A stretch of 64,000 nt of DNA from the NCBI RefSeq assembly GCF_004352845.1, contig NZ_SJRX01000008.1, positions 1 to 64,000 of the forward strand, read 5' to 3'. The translations under genes were made by a program, and so were the position numbers. Positions 47,559 to 57,076 of the stretch are shown here, one piece after another (position 1 is the stretch's first letter; each line of letters opens with the position of its first letter). The notes beneath the pieces are model-generated. The model saw nothing but the letters and a program-made list of their open reading frames with translations. It was not told where the DNA came from and searched no databases. The stretch is from Luteimonas terricola. GTDB lineage: Bacteria; Pseudomonadota; Gammaproteobacteria; Xanthomonadales; Xanthomonadaceae.

Positions 47559-48824
47559 ATGAAGCTTGTCAAAGCCTGGTTCAAGATCCCGTTCTGGCAG
47601 CGCGTGGCCGCCGGCTTCGTGCTCGGCGCGCTGGCCGGCTGGGCCTTCGGGCCGGCCGCGGACACGTGGTTCAAGCCGCTGGGCGACGTCTACGTCAACC
47701 TGATCCGGATGATCGCGACGCCGTTGGTGTTCTTCGCCGTCACCAGCGCCATTTCCAGCCTGCACGGGCAGAAGTCGATGGTCTCGCTGGGCGGCCGCAC
47801 CTTCGCCTGGTTCGCGATCACCGCAGTGCTGGCGGTCTGCGTGGGCCTGGGCGTGGGCCTGGTGCTGCAGCCGGGCACCGGCGTCACCGGGCTGGTGGCG
47901 GCGCCGGATTACGTGGTGCGCGAGGTGCCGGGGCCGGTGCAGGTGCTGGTCGATCTGGTGCCCACCAACCCCTTCCGCGCGCTGACCGAAGGGAAGATCC
48001 TGCAGGTGATCTTCTTCGCCGCGCTGCTCGGCTTTGCCCTGGTGAAGCTGGGCGAGCGCACGCAGCGCCTGCGCGCGCTGATGGCCGAAGGCAGCGAGGC
48101 GATGATCCAGATCACCCGCTTCGTGCTCGAGATGACCCCGCTGGGCACCTTCGGCCTGATCGCGGCCCTGGTCGGTACCTACGGCTTCGAGAAGCTGCTG
48201 CCACTGGGCAGCTACATCGGCGCGCTGTACCTGGCCTGTGCGATCCATATCGTGTTCGTCTACAGCAGCCTGCTGCTGGCGCACGGGCTCAACCCGGTGA
48301 AGTTCTTCCGCGGCGCCGCGCCGGCGATGCAGGTCGCGTTCGCGGCCTCGTCGAGCTTTGCCGCGCTGCCGGCCAGCCTGCGCAGCGCCACCCACAACCT
48401 GGGCGTCGACAAGGACTACGCGGCCTTCGCCGTGCCGCTGGGCGCGAGCGTCAAGATGGACGGCTGCGGCGCGATCTACCCGGCGTTGACCGCGGTGTTC
48501 GTGGCGCAGTACTTCGGCATCGACCTCGACATGTCGCAGTACTTCATCATCCTGCTGGCATCGGTGCTCGGCAGCTTCGGCACCGCCGGCGTGCCGGGCA
48601 CGGCGATCGTGATGGTCACCCTGGTGCTGAGCGCCGCCGGGCTGCCGCTGGAGGGCATCGGCTACCTGGTCGCCATCGACCGCATCCTCGACATGATGCG
48701 CACCATGACCAACGTCACCGGCCAGGTGCTGGTGCCGGTGCTGGTGGCGAAGCAGACCGGGATCCTCGACCAGGAGGTGTACGACGCGGCTTCGAGCAAC
48801 GTCGGAGTCGAGACGCAGTCGTAG
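47559..48824 (+). CDS. Dicarboxylate/amino-acid:cation symporter (DAACS)
   Basis: This 421-residue transporter has about eight helices with the hairpin loops of the glutamate/dicarboxylate:cation family: ASSSFAALPASL (HP1 serine-rich), GASVKMDGCGAIYPAL (TM7) and GTAGVPGTAIVM (HP2). Substrate is likely C4-dicarboxylate or glutamate/aspartate. It is divergent from the alkaline phosphatase. Confidence 0.93.
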   Translation: MKLVKAWFKIPFWQRVAAGFVLGALAGWAFGPAADTWFKPLGDVYVNLIRMIATPLVFFAVTSAISSLHGQKSMVSLGGRTFAWFAITAVLAVCVGLGVGLVLQPGTGVTGLVAAPDYVVREVPGPVQVLVDLVPTNPFRALTEGKILQVIFFAALLGFALVKLGERTQRLRALMAEGSEAMIQITRFVLEMTPLGTFGLIAALVGTYGFEKLLPLGSYIGALYLACAIHIVFVYSSLLLAHGLNPVKFFRGAAPAMQVAFAASSSFAALPASLRSATHNLGVDKDYAAFAVPLGASVKMDGCGAIYPALTAVFVAQYFGIDLDMSQYFIILLASVLGSFGTAGVPGTAIVMVTLVLSAAGLPLEGIGYLVAIDRILDMMRTMTNVTGQVLVPVLVAKQTGILDQEVYDAASSNVGVETQS

Positions 48825-48907
48825 CGGCCGTGCCCCCGCCGCCATGCCCCCCCGGCCGCGGGCATCGCATCCCGACGGCACGGCACTGTGCCGCACCCGG
48901 CCGGCGA

Positions 48908-49780
<873 letters not shown>

Positions 49781-49917
49781 TCACCGGTAGGGCGGCAGGC
49801 GGGTGCGAAGTATCGCCCGGTAGGGGGCGCTCCGGCACCGGCATGACTTCCGGCGGGCCACCGACGCGGGCGGCCGGGTTATGTTCGCAGTCCGTCCACA
49901 AGGGAAATGGGGGACAC

Positions 49918-51324
49918 ATGAAGCTTTCCAGGCCTGCGGCATGGCTGTGTGCGTTGCTCTTCGCAGCACCGGCCTTCGCCGCCGATACCGGCCGCTGGGA
50001 CATCCCGGTGGCCACGAGAACGCTCGACAACGGCCTCACCGTGGTCGTCTCCGAAGACCGCAGCGCGCCGGTGGTCGGCGTGAGCGTGGTCTACGGCATC
50101 GGCATGCGGCTCGAGCCGCGCAACCGTACCGGCTTCGCGCACCTGTTCGAGCACCTGATGTTCGAGGGCTCGGCCAACGCGCCCGAGGGCGTGTTCGACC
50201 GCGTGATCACCGGTGGCGGCGGGCGCAACAACGGCTCCACCCGCGCCGACTTCACCAACTACATCGAGATCGCGCCCTCGTCGGCGATCGAGCCCATCCT
50301 GTGGCTCGAGGCCGACCGCATGCGCATGCTGGACTTCAGCGAGAGCACGCTGAAAAACCAGCAGGACGTGGTGAAGGAAGAGATCCGCAACAACGTGCAG
50401 AACCAGCCCTACGGCGGTTTCATGTGGATCGACATCGGCATGCAGGCCTTCCAGAAGTGGGAGAACAACCACGACGGCTACGGCAGCTTCGAGGACCTGG
50501 AGAACGCCGACCTCGATGACGTCAAGGCTTTCCACCGCGACTTCTACGGTCCGAACAACGCGATCCTGTCGATGGCCGGCGACATCTCGCCCGAAGAAGG
50601 GTTCGCGCTGGCCGAGAAGTACTTCGGCGACATCGCCTCGCGCCCCACGCCGCCGGCACCGGACTTCAGCGAGGGCCTCAACACGCAGGAGAAGCGGATC
50701 CAGCAGGGCGACAAGCTGGCCCAGGTGCCGGCGATCGCCGTGGCCTGGAAGATGCCCGACCGCGGCAGCGCCGACCAGGCGCCGATGGCGGTGCTGGGCG
50801 CGCTGCTCGCCAACGGCGATGCCTCGCGCCTGTACCAGGGCCTGGTGAAAGGCCGCGAACTGGCGCTCAACGTCGATTCGCTCTACGGCCTGACCAGCGA
50901 GTGGGAGTACGACGGCCCGACGCTGTTCACCGTGTTCGCGCTGTACAAGCCGGGCACCGACGCCGATGCGATGCTTGCGGCCATCGACGAGGAGATCGCG
51001 AAGGTCGTCGCCGACGGCGTCGATGACGCCACGCTCGCGCGCGTCAAGACCCGCATGCTCGCCGACTGGTACAACGGCCTGGAGTCCTTCATCTCGCGCG
51101 CCGACGCCCTGGCCAAGCTGCAGCTGATGTGGGACGACGCCGAAGTCGTCAACGTGATTCCCGGCTGGATCGATGCGGTGACCTCGGCCGACGTGCAGCG
51201 CGCCGCGCGTACCTACCTGACCCGCGACAACCGCACGGTCATCGACCGCAAGCCCGAGGCCATGCTGCAGGCCGCCGCGGCCGATGTCGAAGCCGATGCC
51301 GATGCCGGCGCGCCCCGGGACTGA
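49918..51324 (+). CDS. M16 zinc peptidase, catalytic subunit
   Basis: This 468-residue exported protein (signal AWLCALLFAAPAFAA) has the inverted zinc motif H75-LFE-H79, Glu of the catalytic helix, and the downstream VVKEEIRNN Glu ligand region. It is a pitrilysin-type peptidase that should cleave small peptides in the periplasm. It is followed 10 bp later by a catalytically dead M16 partner, the usual heterodimer arrangement. GGGGG runs lie near the ATG. Confidence 0.92.
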   Translation: MKLSRPAAWLCALLFAAPAFAADTGRWDIPVATRTLDNGLTVVVSEDRSAPVVGVSVVYGIGMRLEPRNRTGFAHLFEHLMFEGSANAPEGVFDRVITGGGGRNNGSTRADFTNYIEIAPSSAIEPILWLEADRMRMLDFSESTLKNQQDVVKEEIRNNVQNQPYGGFMWIDIGMQAFQKWENNHDGYGSFEDLENADLDDVKAFHRDFYGPNNAILSMAGDISPEEGFALAEKYFGDIASRPTPPAPDFSEGLNTQEKRIQQGDKLAQVPAIAVAWKMPDRGSADQAPMAVLGALLANGDASRLYQGLVKGRELALNVDSLYGLTSEWEYDGPTLFTVFALYKPGTDADAMLAAIDEEIAKVVADGVDDATLARVKTRMLADWYNGLESFISRADALAKLQLMWDDAEVVNVIPGWIDAVTSADVQRAARTYLTRDNRTVIDRKPEAMLQAAAADVEADADAGAPRD

Positions 51325-51334
51325 GGACACCACC

Positions 51335-52756
51335 ATGACGATCTTCAAGCACACCCTGCTCGCCCTGGCCGTTTCCGCGCTGGCCTGCGGCGCCGTCGTC
51401 GCCGGCCCCGCCGCCGACCTGCCGAAAGACCTGCCGCCGTACGCGGCCGACAAGCCGCTGCCGGTGCCCGATATCGCGAAGAAGACCCTGGCCAACGGCC
51501 TCGAGGTCTGGGTGGTGCCGCGCGATGGCATCCCGCGCGTGGACTACGTGCTCGCGGTGCGCAACGCCGGCTACGTCGCCGACGCGTCCGATGCGCCCGG
51601 CTTCGCCTCGCTGATGGCAGGACTGCTCACCGAGGGCACCGCCAGCCGCGACTCCCGCGAGATCGCCGAATTCGCGCAGGGCCAGGGCGGCAGCGTCGGT
51701 GCCTCGGTCAGCAGCGACGGCGCGCTTGTCTACGGCAATGCGCTGGCCGCCAATGCCGGGCCGATGCTGTCGCTGCTCGCGGACGTGGCGCGCACGCCGG
51801 CCTTCCCCGACAGCGAGGTCAAGCTGGCGCAGGCCAACGCCCTGCAGGCGCTGAAGGCCGCCGAGGCACAGCCCGGCTTCCGTGCCAACCGCGCCCTGCT
51901 GTCCGCGGTCTACGGCGACCACCCCTATGCGCGCACCCAGCCGACCGAGGCCTCGATCATGGCGGTGACGCCCGCGGCGCTGCGCAGCGAGCACCAGCGC
52001 CGCTTCCATCCCGACCGCAGCCTGCTCGTGGTCGCCGGCCGCATCGATGCCGACGACGCCTTCCGGCTGGCCGAGCAGGCCTTCGGCGACTGGGACGCCT
52101 CCGGCGCGGCCGACGTCCCGGCCACGCCGCCCGCGCGCCGCGACGCGACGGCGCAGCGACTGCTGCTGCAGCGCGACGGCAGCGTGCAGTCGACGCTGCG
52201 CCTGGCGAGTCCCGCGGTCCCGGCCACCGATCCCGATGCGATCCCGCTGCAGCTCGCCGGCACCGTGCTCGGCGGCAGCTTCTCCAGCCGCGTGATGCAG
52301 AACCTGCGCGAAGAGAAGGGCTACACCTACGGCGCCCGCGCGGGCCTTGCGACCGCGGCCGAGGGCGGCTACGTCAGCGGCTCCGCGGACGTGCGCAACG
52401 AAGTCACGGGCGCATCGCTCACCGAGTTCTTCAAGGAGTACGCGCGCATCGGCAGCGAGCCGGTGCCCGTCACCGAGCTCGACGACACCAAGCGCTACGT
52501 CGCCGGCGGCTACCTGATCGGCAACCAGATGCAGGCCTCGGTGGCCGCCACGCTGGCGTCGAACTGGCTGGTCGGCCTGCCGCCCGGTTACCTCGGCGAG
52601 TACGTGCCCAAGGTGCGCGCGGTGAGCGCGGACCAGGTGCAGGCGATGGCGGCGAAATACTTCGCGCCGGAGCGGCAGAGCATCATCGTGGTCGGCGATG
52701 GCGGGGCGATCGCGGAGCAGCTGGCGGAGTGGGGCGAGTTCCGAACGGTCGACTAA
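51335..52756 (+). CDS. M16 family protein lacking the zinc motif
   Basis: This 473-residue exported protein (signal LLALAVSALACGAVVA) has the M16 fold but reads APGFASLMAGLL where the HxxEH should be, so it cannot bind catalytic zinc. It keeps the C-terminal substrate-contact motif NLREEKGYTYGA. It is therefore the non-catalytic half of a two-subunit peptidase with the gene just upstream. Confidence 0.92.
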   Translation: MTIFKHTLLALAVSALACGAVVAGPAADLPKDLPPYAADKPLPVPDIAKKTLANGLEVWVVPRDGIPRVDYVLAVRNAGYVADASDAPGFASLMAGLLTEGTASRDSREIAEFAQGQGGSVGASVSSDGALVYGNALAANAGPMLSLLADVARTPAFPDSEVKLAQANALQALKAAEAQPGFRANRALLSAVYGDHPYARTQPTEASIMAVTPAALRSEHQRRFHPDRSLLVVAGRIDADDAFRLAEQAFGDWDASGAADVPATPPARRDATAQRLLLQRDGSVQSTLRLASPAVPATDPDAIPLQLAGTVLGGSFSSRVMQNLREEKGYTYGARAGLATAAEGGYVSGSADVRNEVTGASLTEFFKEYARIGSEPVPVTELDDTKRYVAGGYLIGNQMQASVAATLASNWLVGLPPGYLGEYVPKVRAVSADQVQAMAAKYFAPERQSIIVVGDGGAIAEQLAEWGEFRTVD

Positions 52757-52763
52757 GGCCGAC

Positions 52764-52792
52764 CCCCTTTCCCCGCGTTGCGGGGAAAGGGG
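52764..52792. terminator. CCCCTTTCCCCGC hairpin between convergent genes
   Basis: CCCCTTTCCCCGC (52764-52776) pairs with GCGGGGAAAGGGG (52780-52792), 13 bp, seven bases after the second M16 stop. It lies between that gene and the convergent bile-acid symporter gene. It is related to the element at 38414-38441. Confidence 0.7.
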
Positions 52793-52832
52793 AGTTGCGG
52801 TCTGTTGGTGCCGTCGCAATCCTGCGAAGGGG

Positions 52833-53705
52833 TTACGCGGTCACCGGCACGTCGCGCGGCCTGTTGAGCCAGTACGCGAACCCTCCCGCCGTGAAGAACA
52901 TCAGCAGGCTGTACACCGCCGCGGGGATCGACATCACCGCGCTGCCCAGCACGTTGAGGCCGATGAAGATCGCCAGCGTTCCGTTGTGGATGCCGATTTC
53001 CATCGAGATCGCGATCGCCTGCGGCCGCGGCAGTTTCAGCGCCAGCGGTGCGGCATAGCCGACGCCCAGGCTGGCGAGGTTGAACAGCAGGCAGGCGAGT
53101 CCGACCGTGGCGATCGACGCCAGCAGCACTTCGTAGGACTGCGCCACCGCGACCGCGACCAGCAGCGCCAGCACCAGCACCGACAGCAGCCGCAGCGGCT
53201 TGGCGGAGGCCGCCGCGAAGGCCGGGGCGAAATGGCGCACGACCATGCCCGCGGCCACCGGCAGCAGGATGATCATCCCGACCTCGACCACCTTCGCCAC
53301 CGGCGGCGGCACGTACTGGCCGGCGCCCATGAAGTATTCCAGCGAGAGGTTGAGGATCACCGGCAGGGTCAGCAGGCAGAGCAGGCTGTTGATCGCGGTG
53401 AGGGTGATGTTGAGCGCGACATCGCCGCGTGCGAGGTGGCTGTAGATGTTGGCCGTGGCACCGCCCGGCGAGGCTGCCAGCAGCATCAGCCCGACCGCCA
53501 GTCCGGGCGACAGCCCCAGGCCCAATGCCAGGCCGAAGGCCACCCAGGGCAGCACCAGGGTCTGCAGCCCGAGGCCGACGAGCACTGCTTTTGGGTAGCG
53601 CGCCACGCGCCGGAAGTCGTCGATGGTGAGGCCCATGCCGAGCCCGAGCATGATCACGCCCAGCGCCAGCGGCAGGAGCAGGTTGGTCAGCAGCGAAGCC
53701 TGCAT
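52833..53705 (-). CDS. Bile-acid:sodium symporter family (SBF) transporter
   Basis: This 290-residue protein has ten hydrophobic helices and the SBF motifs LLAASPGGATANIYSHLARGD and ISMEIGIHNGTLAI with conserved Glu, Asn and Gly residues. Substrate of the bacterial members is varied (bile acids, organic anions); not predictable here. It is convergent with the second M16 gene. Confidence 0.88.
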   Translation of the reverse strand: MQASLLTNLLLPLALGVIMLGLGMGLTIDDFRRVARYPKAVLVGLGLQTLVLPWVAFGLALGLGLSPGLAVGLMLLAASPGGATANIYSHLARGDVALNITLTAINSLLCLLTLPVILNLSLEYFMGAGQYVPPPVAKVVEVGMIILLPVAAGMVVRHFAPAFAAASAKPLRLLSVLVLALLVAVAVAQSYEVLLASIATVGLACLLFNLASLGVGYAAPLALKLPRPQAIAISMEIGIHNGTLAIFIGLNVLGSAVMSIPAAVYSLLMFFTAGGFAYWLNRPRDVPVTA

Positions 53706-53803
53706 CGGTCTCCCTTCCGTCCTTGTGTCCAGTCAGGGCGAGCTTCGCCCGCTGCCCCCGTGTCGTGCACGCCGCGCTGCAGCGCGGGCGCGGCGGATAC
53801 GAA

Positions 53804-53825
53804 AAGGCCGCCCTGGGGCGGCCTT
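53804..53825 (-). terminator. Terminator after the first NlpC/P60 gene
   Basis: AAGGCCGCC (53804-53812) pairs with GGCGGCCTT (53817-53825) around CTGG. It lies 29 bases beyond the minus-strand NlpC stop, with short A/T ends on both sides. It is a strong stem-loop. Confidence 0.75.
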
Positions 53826-53853
53826 CGAAACAGCGCTTTGCCGGGGGCGTGCC

Positions 53854-54504
53854 TCAGCTGTGCAGGCCTTCGACCCGACGCGCCTGCAGGAACCTGCCGG
53901 CCCAGTAGCCGGTGTCCAGGCGCGAGACGGTCACGTCGCGGCCGCTGCGCGGGGCGTGCACGAACTGGCCGTCGCCGACGTAGATGCCGACGTGGTCGAC
54001 GCGCTTGCCGCGGCGGCCGAAGAACACCAGGTCGCCGGCGACCAGCGCGGCGCGATCGATCTTCTCGCCGTTGCTCGCCATCTCGCGCGAAACGCGGGGC
54101 AGTTCGATGCCCAGGGTGGTGCGGAACACGTAGTTCACCAGGCCGCTGCAGTCGAAGCCGGAGTCCGGCGAGGTGCCGCCCCAGCGGTAGGGCGTGCCGA
54201 GCAGGCCCTTGGCGCGGCGCAGCAGGGCCTGGATGCGGCTCGGCGGCTCGTCCTGCCCGGCGGCGGCCCCGGCCTCGATCAGCTGGTTGACGTCGGCGGC
54301 GCTGAGCATGTTGCGGTCGGGTGCCAGGGTGCTGCCCACCAGTGCCTGGCTGGTGGAGCCGCCGAGCATCTGGTCGGCGGAATCAGCCGCCAGCGGGGCG
54401 GCCAATGCAGGCGCCGCGGCGAATGGCAGCAGGAGTGCGAACAGGATGGAGTGCACCCGCGGGGCGGGGCGGCGACGGAGTCCGGTCGGTGCGGAAGAGG
54501 TCAC
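53854..54504 (-). CDS. NlpC/P60 peptidoglycan hydrolase, exported
   Basis: This 216-residue protein has a signal peptide (FALLLPFAAAPALA) and an NlpC/P60 domain with Cys119 (FDCSGLV), His171 (DHVGIYVG) and a polar third residue near His183 (VHAPRSG). It should cut peptide stems in peptidoglycan. The start is a GTG. Minus-strand sequences TTCACG and TAACAA with a 17-base spacer upstream (about 54554-54585) may be its promoter. It is followed upstream by a related gene in the same orientation. Confidence 0.9.
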   Translation of the reverse strand: MTSSAPTGLRRRPAPRVHSILFALLLPFAAAPALAAPLAADSADQMLGGSTSQALVGSTLAPDRNMLSAADVNQLIEAGAAAGQDEPPSRIQALLRRAKGLLGTPYRWGGTSPDSGFDCSGLVNYVFRTTLGIELPRVSREMASNGEKIDRAALVAGDLVFFGRRGKRVDHVGIYVGDGQFVHAPRSGRDVTVSRLDTGYWAGRFLQARRVEGLHS

Positions 54505-54615
54505 GCGGTTTTCACAAGTCAGAGCAGCAGCGCGGGATGGTGACCGAGAGCGCAGTCCTGTTTGTTAATTTTTCGTGCATCGAGCGTGAATGCGGTCGTG
54601 CCCGGTGTCCGCGAT

Positions 54616-55167
54616 TCAGCGCAGGATCCGTTTTGCGCCGCTGTAGTTGCGCCGCCAATAGCTGCCGTCCAGGTGGTCCAGTCGCACCGTGCCTCCGGTG
54701 CTGGGGGCGTGGACGAAGCGTCCCTCGCCGACGTAGATCCCGACGTGGGTGACGTTGCCGCCGCTGCCGAAGAACACCAGGTCGGCGGTGGCCAGCTTCC
54801 GCGGTTCGATCTTCGGCCCCTGGTAGGCGGCCAGGTCGCGCGAGGTGCGTGGAAGCTTCAGGTCGAGCATGTCGTTGTAGACGTAGTTGACGAGGCCGGA
54901 GCAGTCGAAGCCGCCGTCGGGCGTGTTGCCACCGTAGCGGTAGGGCGTGCCGACCAGGCTGATGGCACGCATCAGCACCGAGTTGGCCGCGGCCGGGTCG
55001 GCCGGCGTGACCTGCGGCCACTCGCGCTGGCCGACCACGCCGGCCTGCGGCGGGGCGGGTCGGATGTCGTCGCGACCGCAGCCCGCGGCGAGGAGCACGA
55101 CCACCAGGCCCGCGAGTGCGATTGGCGCCCGGTGGCCGGTGTCTGGATAATGCGTGGCCTTGCCCAT
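54616..55167 (-). CDS. NlpC/P60 peptidoglycan hydrolase, lipoprotein
   Basis: This 183-residue protein has a lipobox LAAGC (Cys30) and an NlpC/P60 domain with Cys89 (FDCSGLV), His141 (THVGIYVG) and His153 (VHAPSTGG). It is a shorter relative of the next gene downstream and likely works at the inner or outer membrane on the same substrate. The intergenic gap is 111 bp, so the two may be separately controlled. It is divergent from slyD. Confidence 0.9.
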   Translation of the reverse strand: MGKATHYPDTGHRAPIALAGLVVVLLAAGCGRDDIRPAPPQAGVVGQREWPQVTPADPAAANSVLMRAISLVGTPYRYGGNTPDGGFDCSGLVNYVYNDMLDLKLPRTSRDLAAYQGPKIEPRKLATADLVFFGSGGNVTHVGIYVGEGRFVHAPSTGGTVRLDHLDGSYWRRNYSGAKRILR

Positions 55168-55239
55168 CGGTCGGCATCTTGGCCGAACCCCTGCCTTCCT
55201 TACAAGCGGCCGCGTGTCGCGCCACCGGATCCATTACCC

Positions 55240-55797
55240 ATGAAGATCGAGAAAGACCGCGTCGTCCGCTTCCACTACACCGTGTCCGAACAGGGCGGCG
55301 AGCCGGTGGAGAGTTCGAAGGACAGCGGCCAGCCGCTGGCCATCCTGCTGGGCCACGGCAACATCATCCCCGGTCTTGAGAAGGCGATGGAAGGCCGGGT
55401 GGCCGGCGACAGCTTCGGCGCCGACGTGCCGGCCGCCGAGGCCTATGGCGAGCGTCGCGACGGGCTCACCCAGCGCGTGCCGAAGAAGCATTTCACCGGC
55501 CAGAAGCTCTCCGTCGGCGACCAGGTGGTGCTCAACACCAACTTCGGCCCGCGCGCGGTGACCATCCAGAAGGTCGGCATGAGCGTGGTCGACGTCGACC
55601 TCAACCATCCGATGGCCGGCAAGGACCTGCACTTCGACGTCGAGATCGTCGACGTGCGCGAGGCGCAAAAGGTCGAGATCGAGCACGGCCACGTGCACGG
55701 CGACGGCGGCCATGACCATGGTGACGATGCCGGACGCGCGGACCCGGCCGACGCCGCTGCAGACGACGCCGGTACCGGCGCCGACAAGGCCGACTGA
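55240..55797 (+). CDS. slyD: FKBP-type peptidyl-prolyl isomerase SlyD
   Basis: This 185-residue protein has an FKBP core (VVRFHYTVSE, PLAILLGHGNIIPGLEKAMEG), an inserted-in-flap domain (about 75-130) and a His-rich tail (HGHVHGDGGHDHGDD) that could bind nickel or other metal, as in SlyD. The tail is followed by an Asp/Ala-rich end. It works as a cytoplasmic chaperone and isomerase. No strong ribosome site is visible before the ATG. Confidence 0.88.
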   Translation: MKIEKDRVVRFHYTVSEQGGEPVESSKDSGQPLAILLGHGNIIPGLEKAMEGRVAGDSFGADVPAAEAYGERRDGLTQRVPKKHFTGQKLSVGDQVVLNTNFGPRAVTIQKVGMSVVDVDLNHPMAGKDLHFDVEIVDVREAQKVEIEHGHVHGDGGHDHGDDAGRADPADAAADDAGTGADKAD

Positions 55798-55813
55798 CGG
55801 GACCGGGCGCCGC

Positions 55814-55819
55814 TACAAT
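55814..55819 (+). promoter_or_regulatory. TACAAT -10 just before the DadA-like start
   Basis: TACAAT at 55814-55819 is near-consensus and ends only six bases before the ATG at 55826. If used, transcription would start at or next to the ATG, giving a leaderless or near-leaderless message. No ribosome site precedes this ATG. A CTGACG at 55794 is a possible but closely spaced -35. Confidence 0.45.
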
Positions 55820-55825
55820 TCCGCC

Positions 55826-57076
55826 ATGGACGAACGTGTCGATGTGGTGGTGGTGGGTGGCGGCGTCATCGGACTGTGCACGGCGCTGTGCCTGGCCGAG
55901 GCCGGGCGCAGCGTGCGCGTGCTGGAGGCGAAGACGGTCGGCAGCGGCAGTTCGCACGGCAACTGCGGGACCCTGACGCCCAGCCACGCCGCGCCGCTGG
56001 CCGCGCCCGGCGCGATCACCCAGGCGCTGCGCTGGATGCTGACGCCCGATGCGCCGTTCTACGTGGCGCCGCGGCTGGACCCGGGACTGTGGCGCTGGCT
56101 GTTCGGCTTTGCCCGGCGCTGCAACGCCCGCGACTGGCGCACGGCGCTGGCCGCGCGCGCGGCCATCCTCAACGATTCGATCACCGCCTATCCCGACTGG
56201 GTGGCGCGCCACGCGCCGGACGCGGAATACGCGGGGGAGGGCGTGGATTACCTCTTCCGGACCGCGTCGGGATTCGACGAGGCCGCACGCGACATCCCGC
56301 ACCTGGCCGAGGTCGGCATCGCCGCCGAGGTGATCGCCGGCAGCGACTACGAGCGTTCGGATCCCGCGCTGAAGCCCGGCCTCCACGCCGTGATCCGCTT
56401 CCCCGGCGATGCCAGCCTGCGCCCGGACCGCTATGTCGCCGGCCTGGCGCGCTCGCTGCGCGCGCTCGGCGGCGTGATCGAGGACGGCTGGGAAGTGCAG
56501 GGCATCGACGAGGACGCCGACGGCGTGGTCGTGCACGGCAGCCGCGGCAGGCTGCGCGCGCGCGACGTGGTCCTGGCCACCGGCGCCTGGTCACCCACGC
56601 TGATGCGTTCGGCCGGCCTGGGCGCGCTGCCGGTGCAGCCGGGCAAGGGCTACTCGATCACCTACGACCGGCCGGCGCGGGTGCCGCGGCGCGCGCTGTC
56701 GCTGCACGAGCCCGGCGTCTGCGTCACCGCCTGGGGCAGCGGCTACCGCCTCGGCAGCACGATGGAGTTCTCCGGCTACAGCACCGATCTCAACCGCCGC
56801 CGGCTCGACGCGCTGGAGCGCGGCGCGGCGGCCTTCCTGCACGAGCCCGTGGGCCCGGTGAAGCATGAAGAGTGGTACGGCTGGCGCCCGCTGAGCATCG
56901 ACGACGTGCCGATCATCGGCCGCGTGCCGGGGCGCCGTCACGCCTGGGTCGCGACCGGCCATGGCATGCTCGGGGTCAGCATGAGCCCTTCCACCGGACA
57001 ACTCGTCGCCGACCTGGTCTGCGGTCGCGAACCGCGGATCGATCCGGCCCCGTACTCCCCCGAGCGCTTCCGGTGA
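55826..57076 (+). CDS. FAD-dependent oxidoreductase, DadA-like D-amino-acid dehydrogenase
   Basis: This 416-residue protein has the FAD dinucleotide fold VVVVGGGVIGLCTALCLAEAGRSVRVLE at the start and the C-terminal GHGMLGVSMSPSTGQLVADLV of the DadA group. It likely oxidises D-amino acids in the cytoplasmic membrane. No dadX racemase gene is nearby, so substrate is uncertain. The stop overlaps the gor GTG start (GTGA). Confidence 0.85.
   Translation: MDERVDVVVVGGGVIGLCTALCLAEAGRSVRVLEAKTVGSGSSHGNCGTLTPSHAAPLAAPGAITQALRWMLTPDAPFYVAPRLDPGLWRWLFGFARRCNARDWRTALAARAAILNDSITAYPDWVARHAPDAEYAGEGVDYLFRTASGFDEAARDIPHLAEVGIAAEVIAGSDYERSDPALKPGLHAVIRFPGDASLRPDRYVAGLARSLRALGGVIEDGWEVQGIDEDADGVVVHGSRGRLRARDVVLATGAWSPTLMRSAGLGALPVQPGKGYSITYDRPARVPRRALSLHEPGVCVTAWGSGYRLGSTMEFSGYSTDLNRRRLDALERGAAAFLHEPVGPVKHEEWYGWRPLSIDDVPIIGRVPGRRHAWVATGHGMLGVSMSPSTGQLVADLVCGREPRIDPAPYSPERFR

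Noticed and set aside
54550-54585. AT-rich pocket as a separate small gene or RNA
   Set aside because: Short, no frame with codon bias and no stem-loop; more likely promoter sequence for the NlpC gene.
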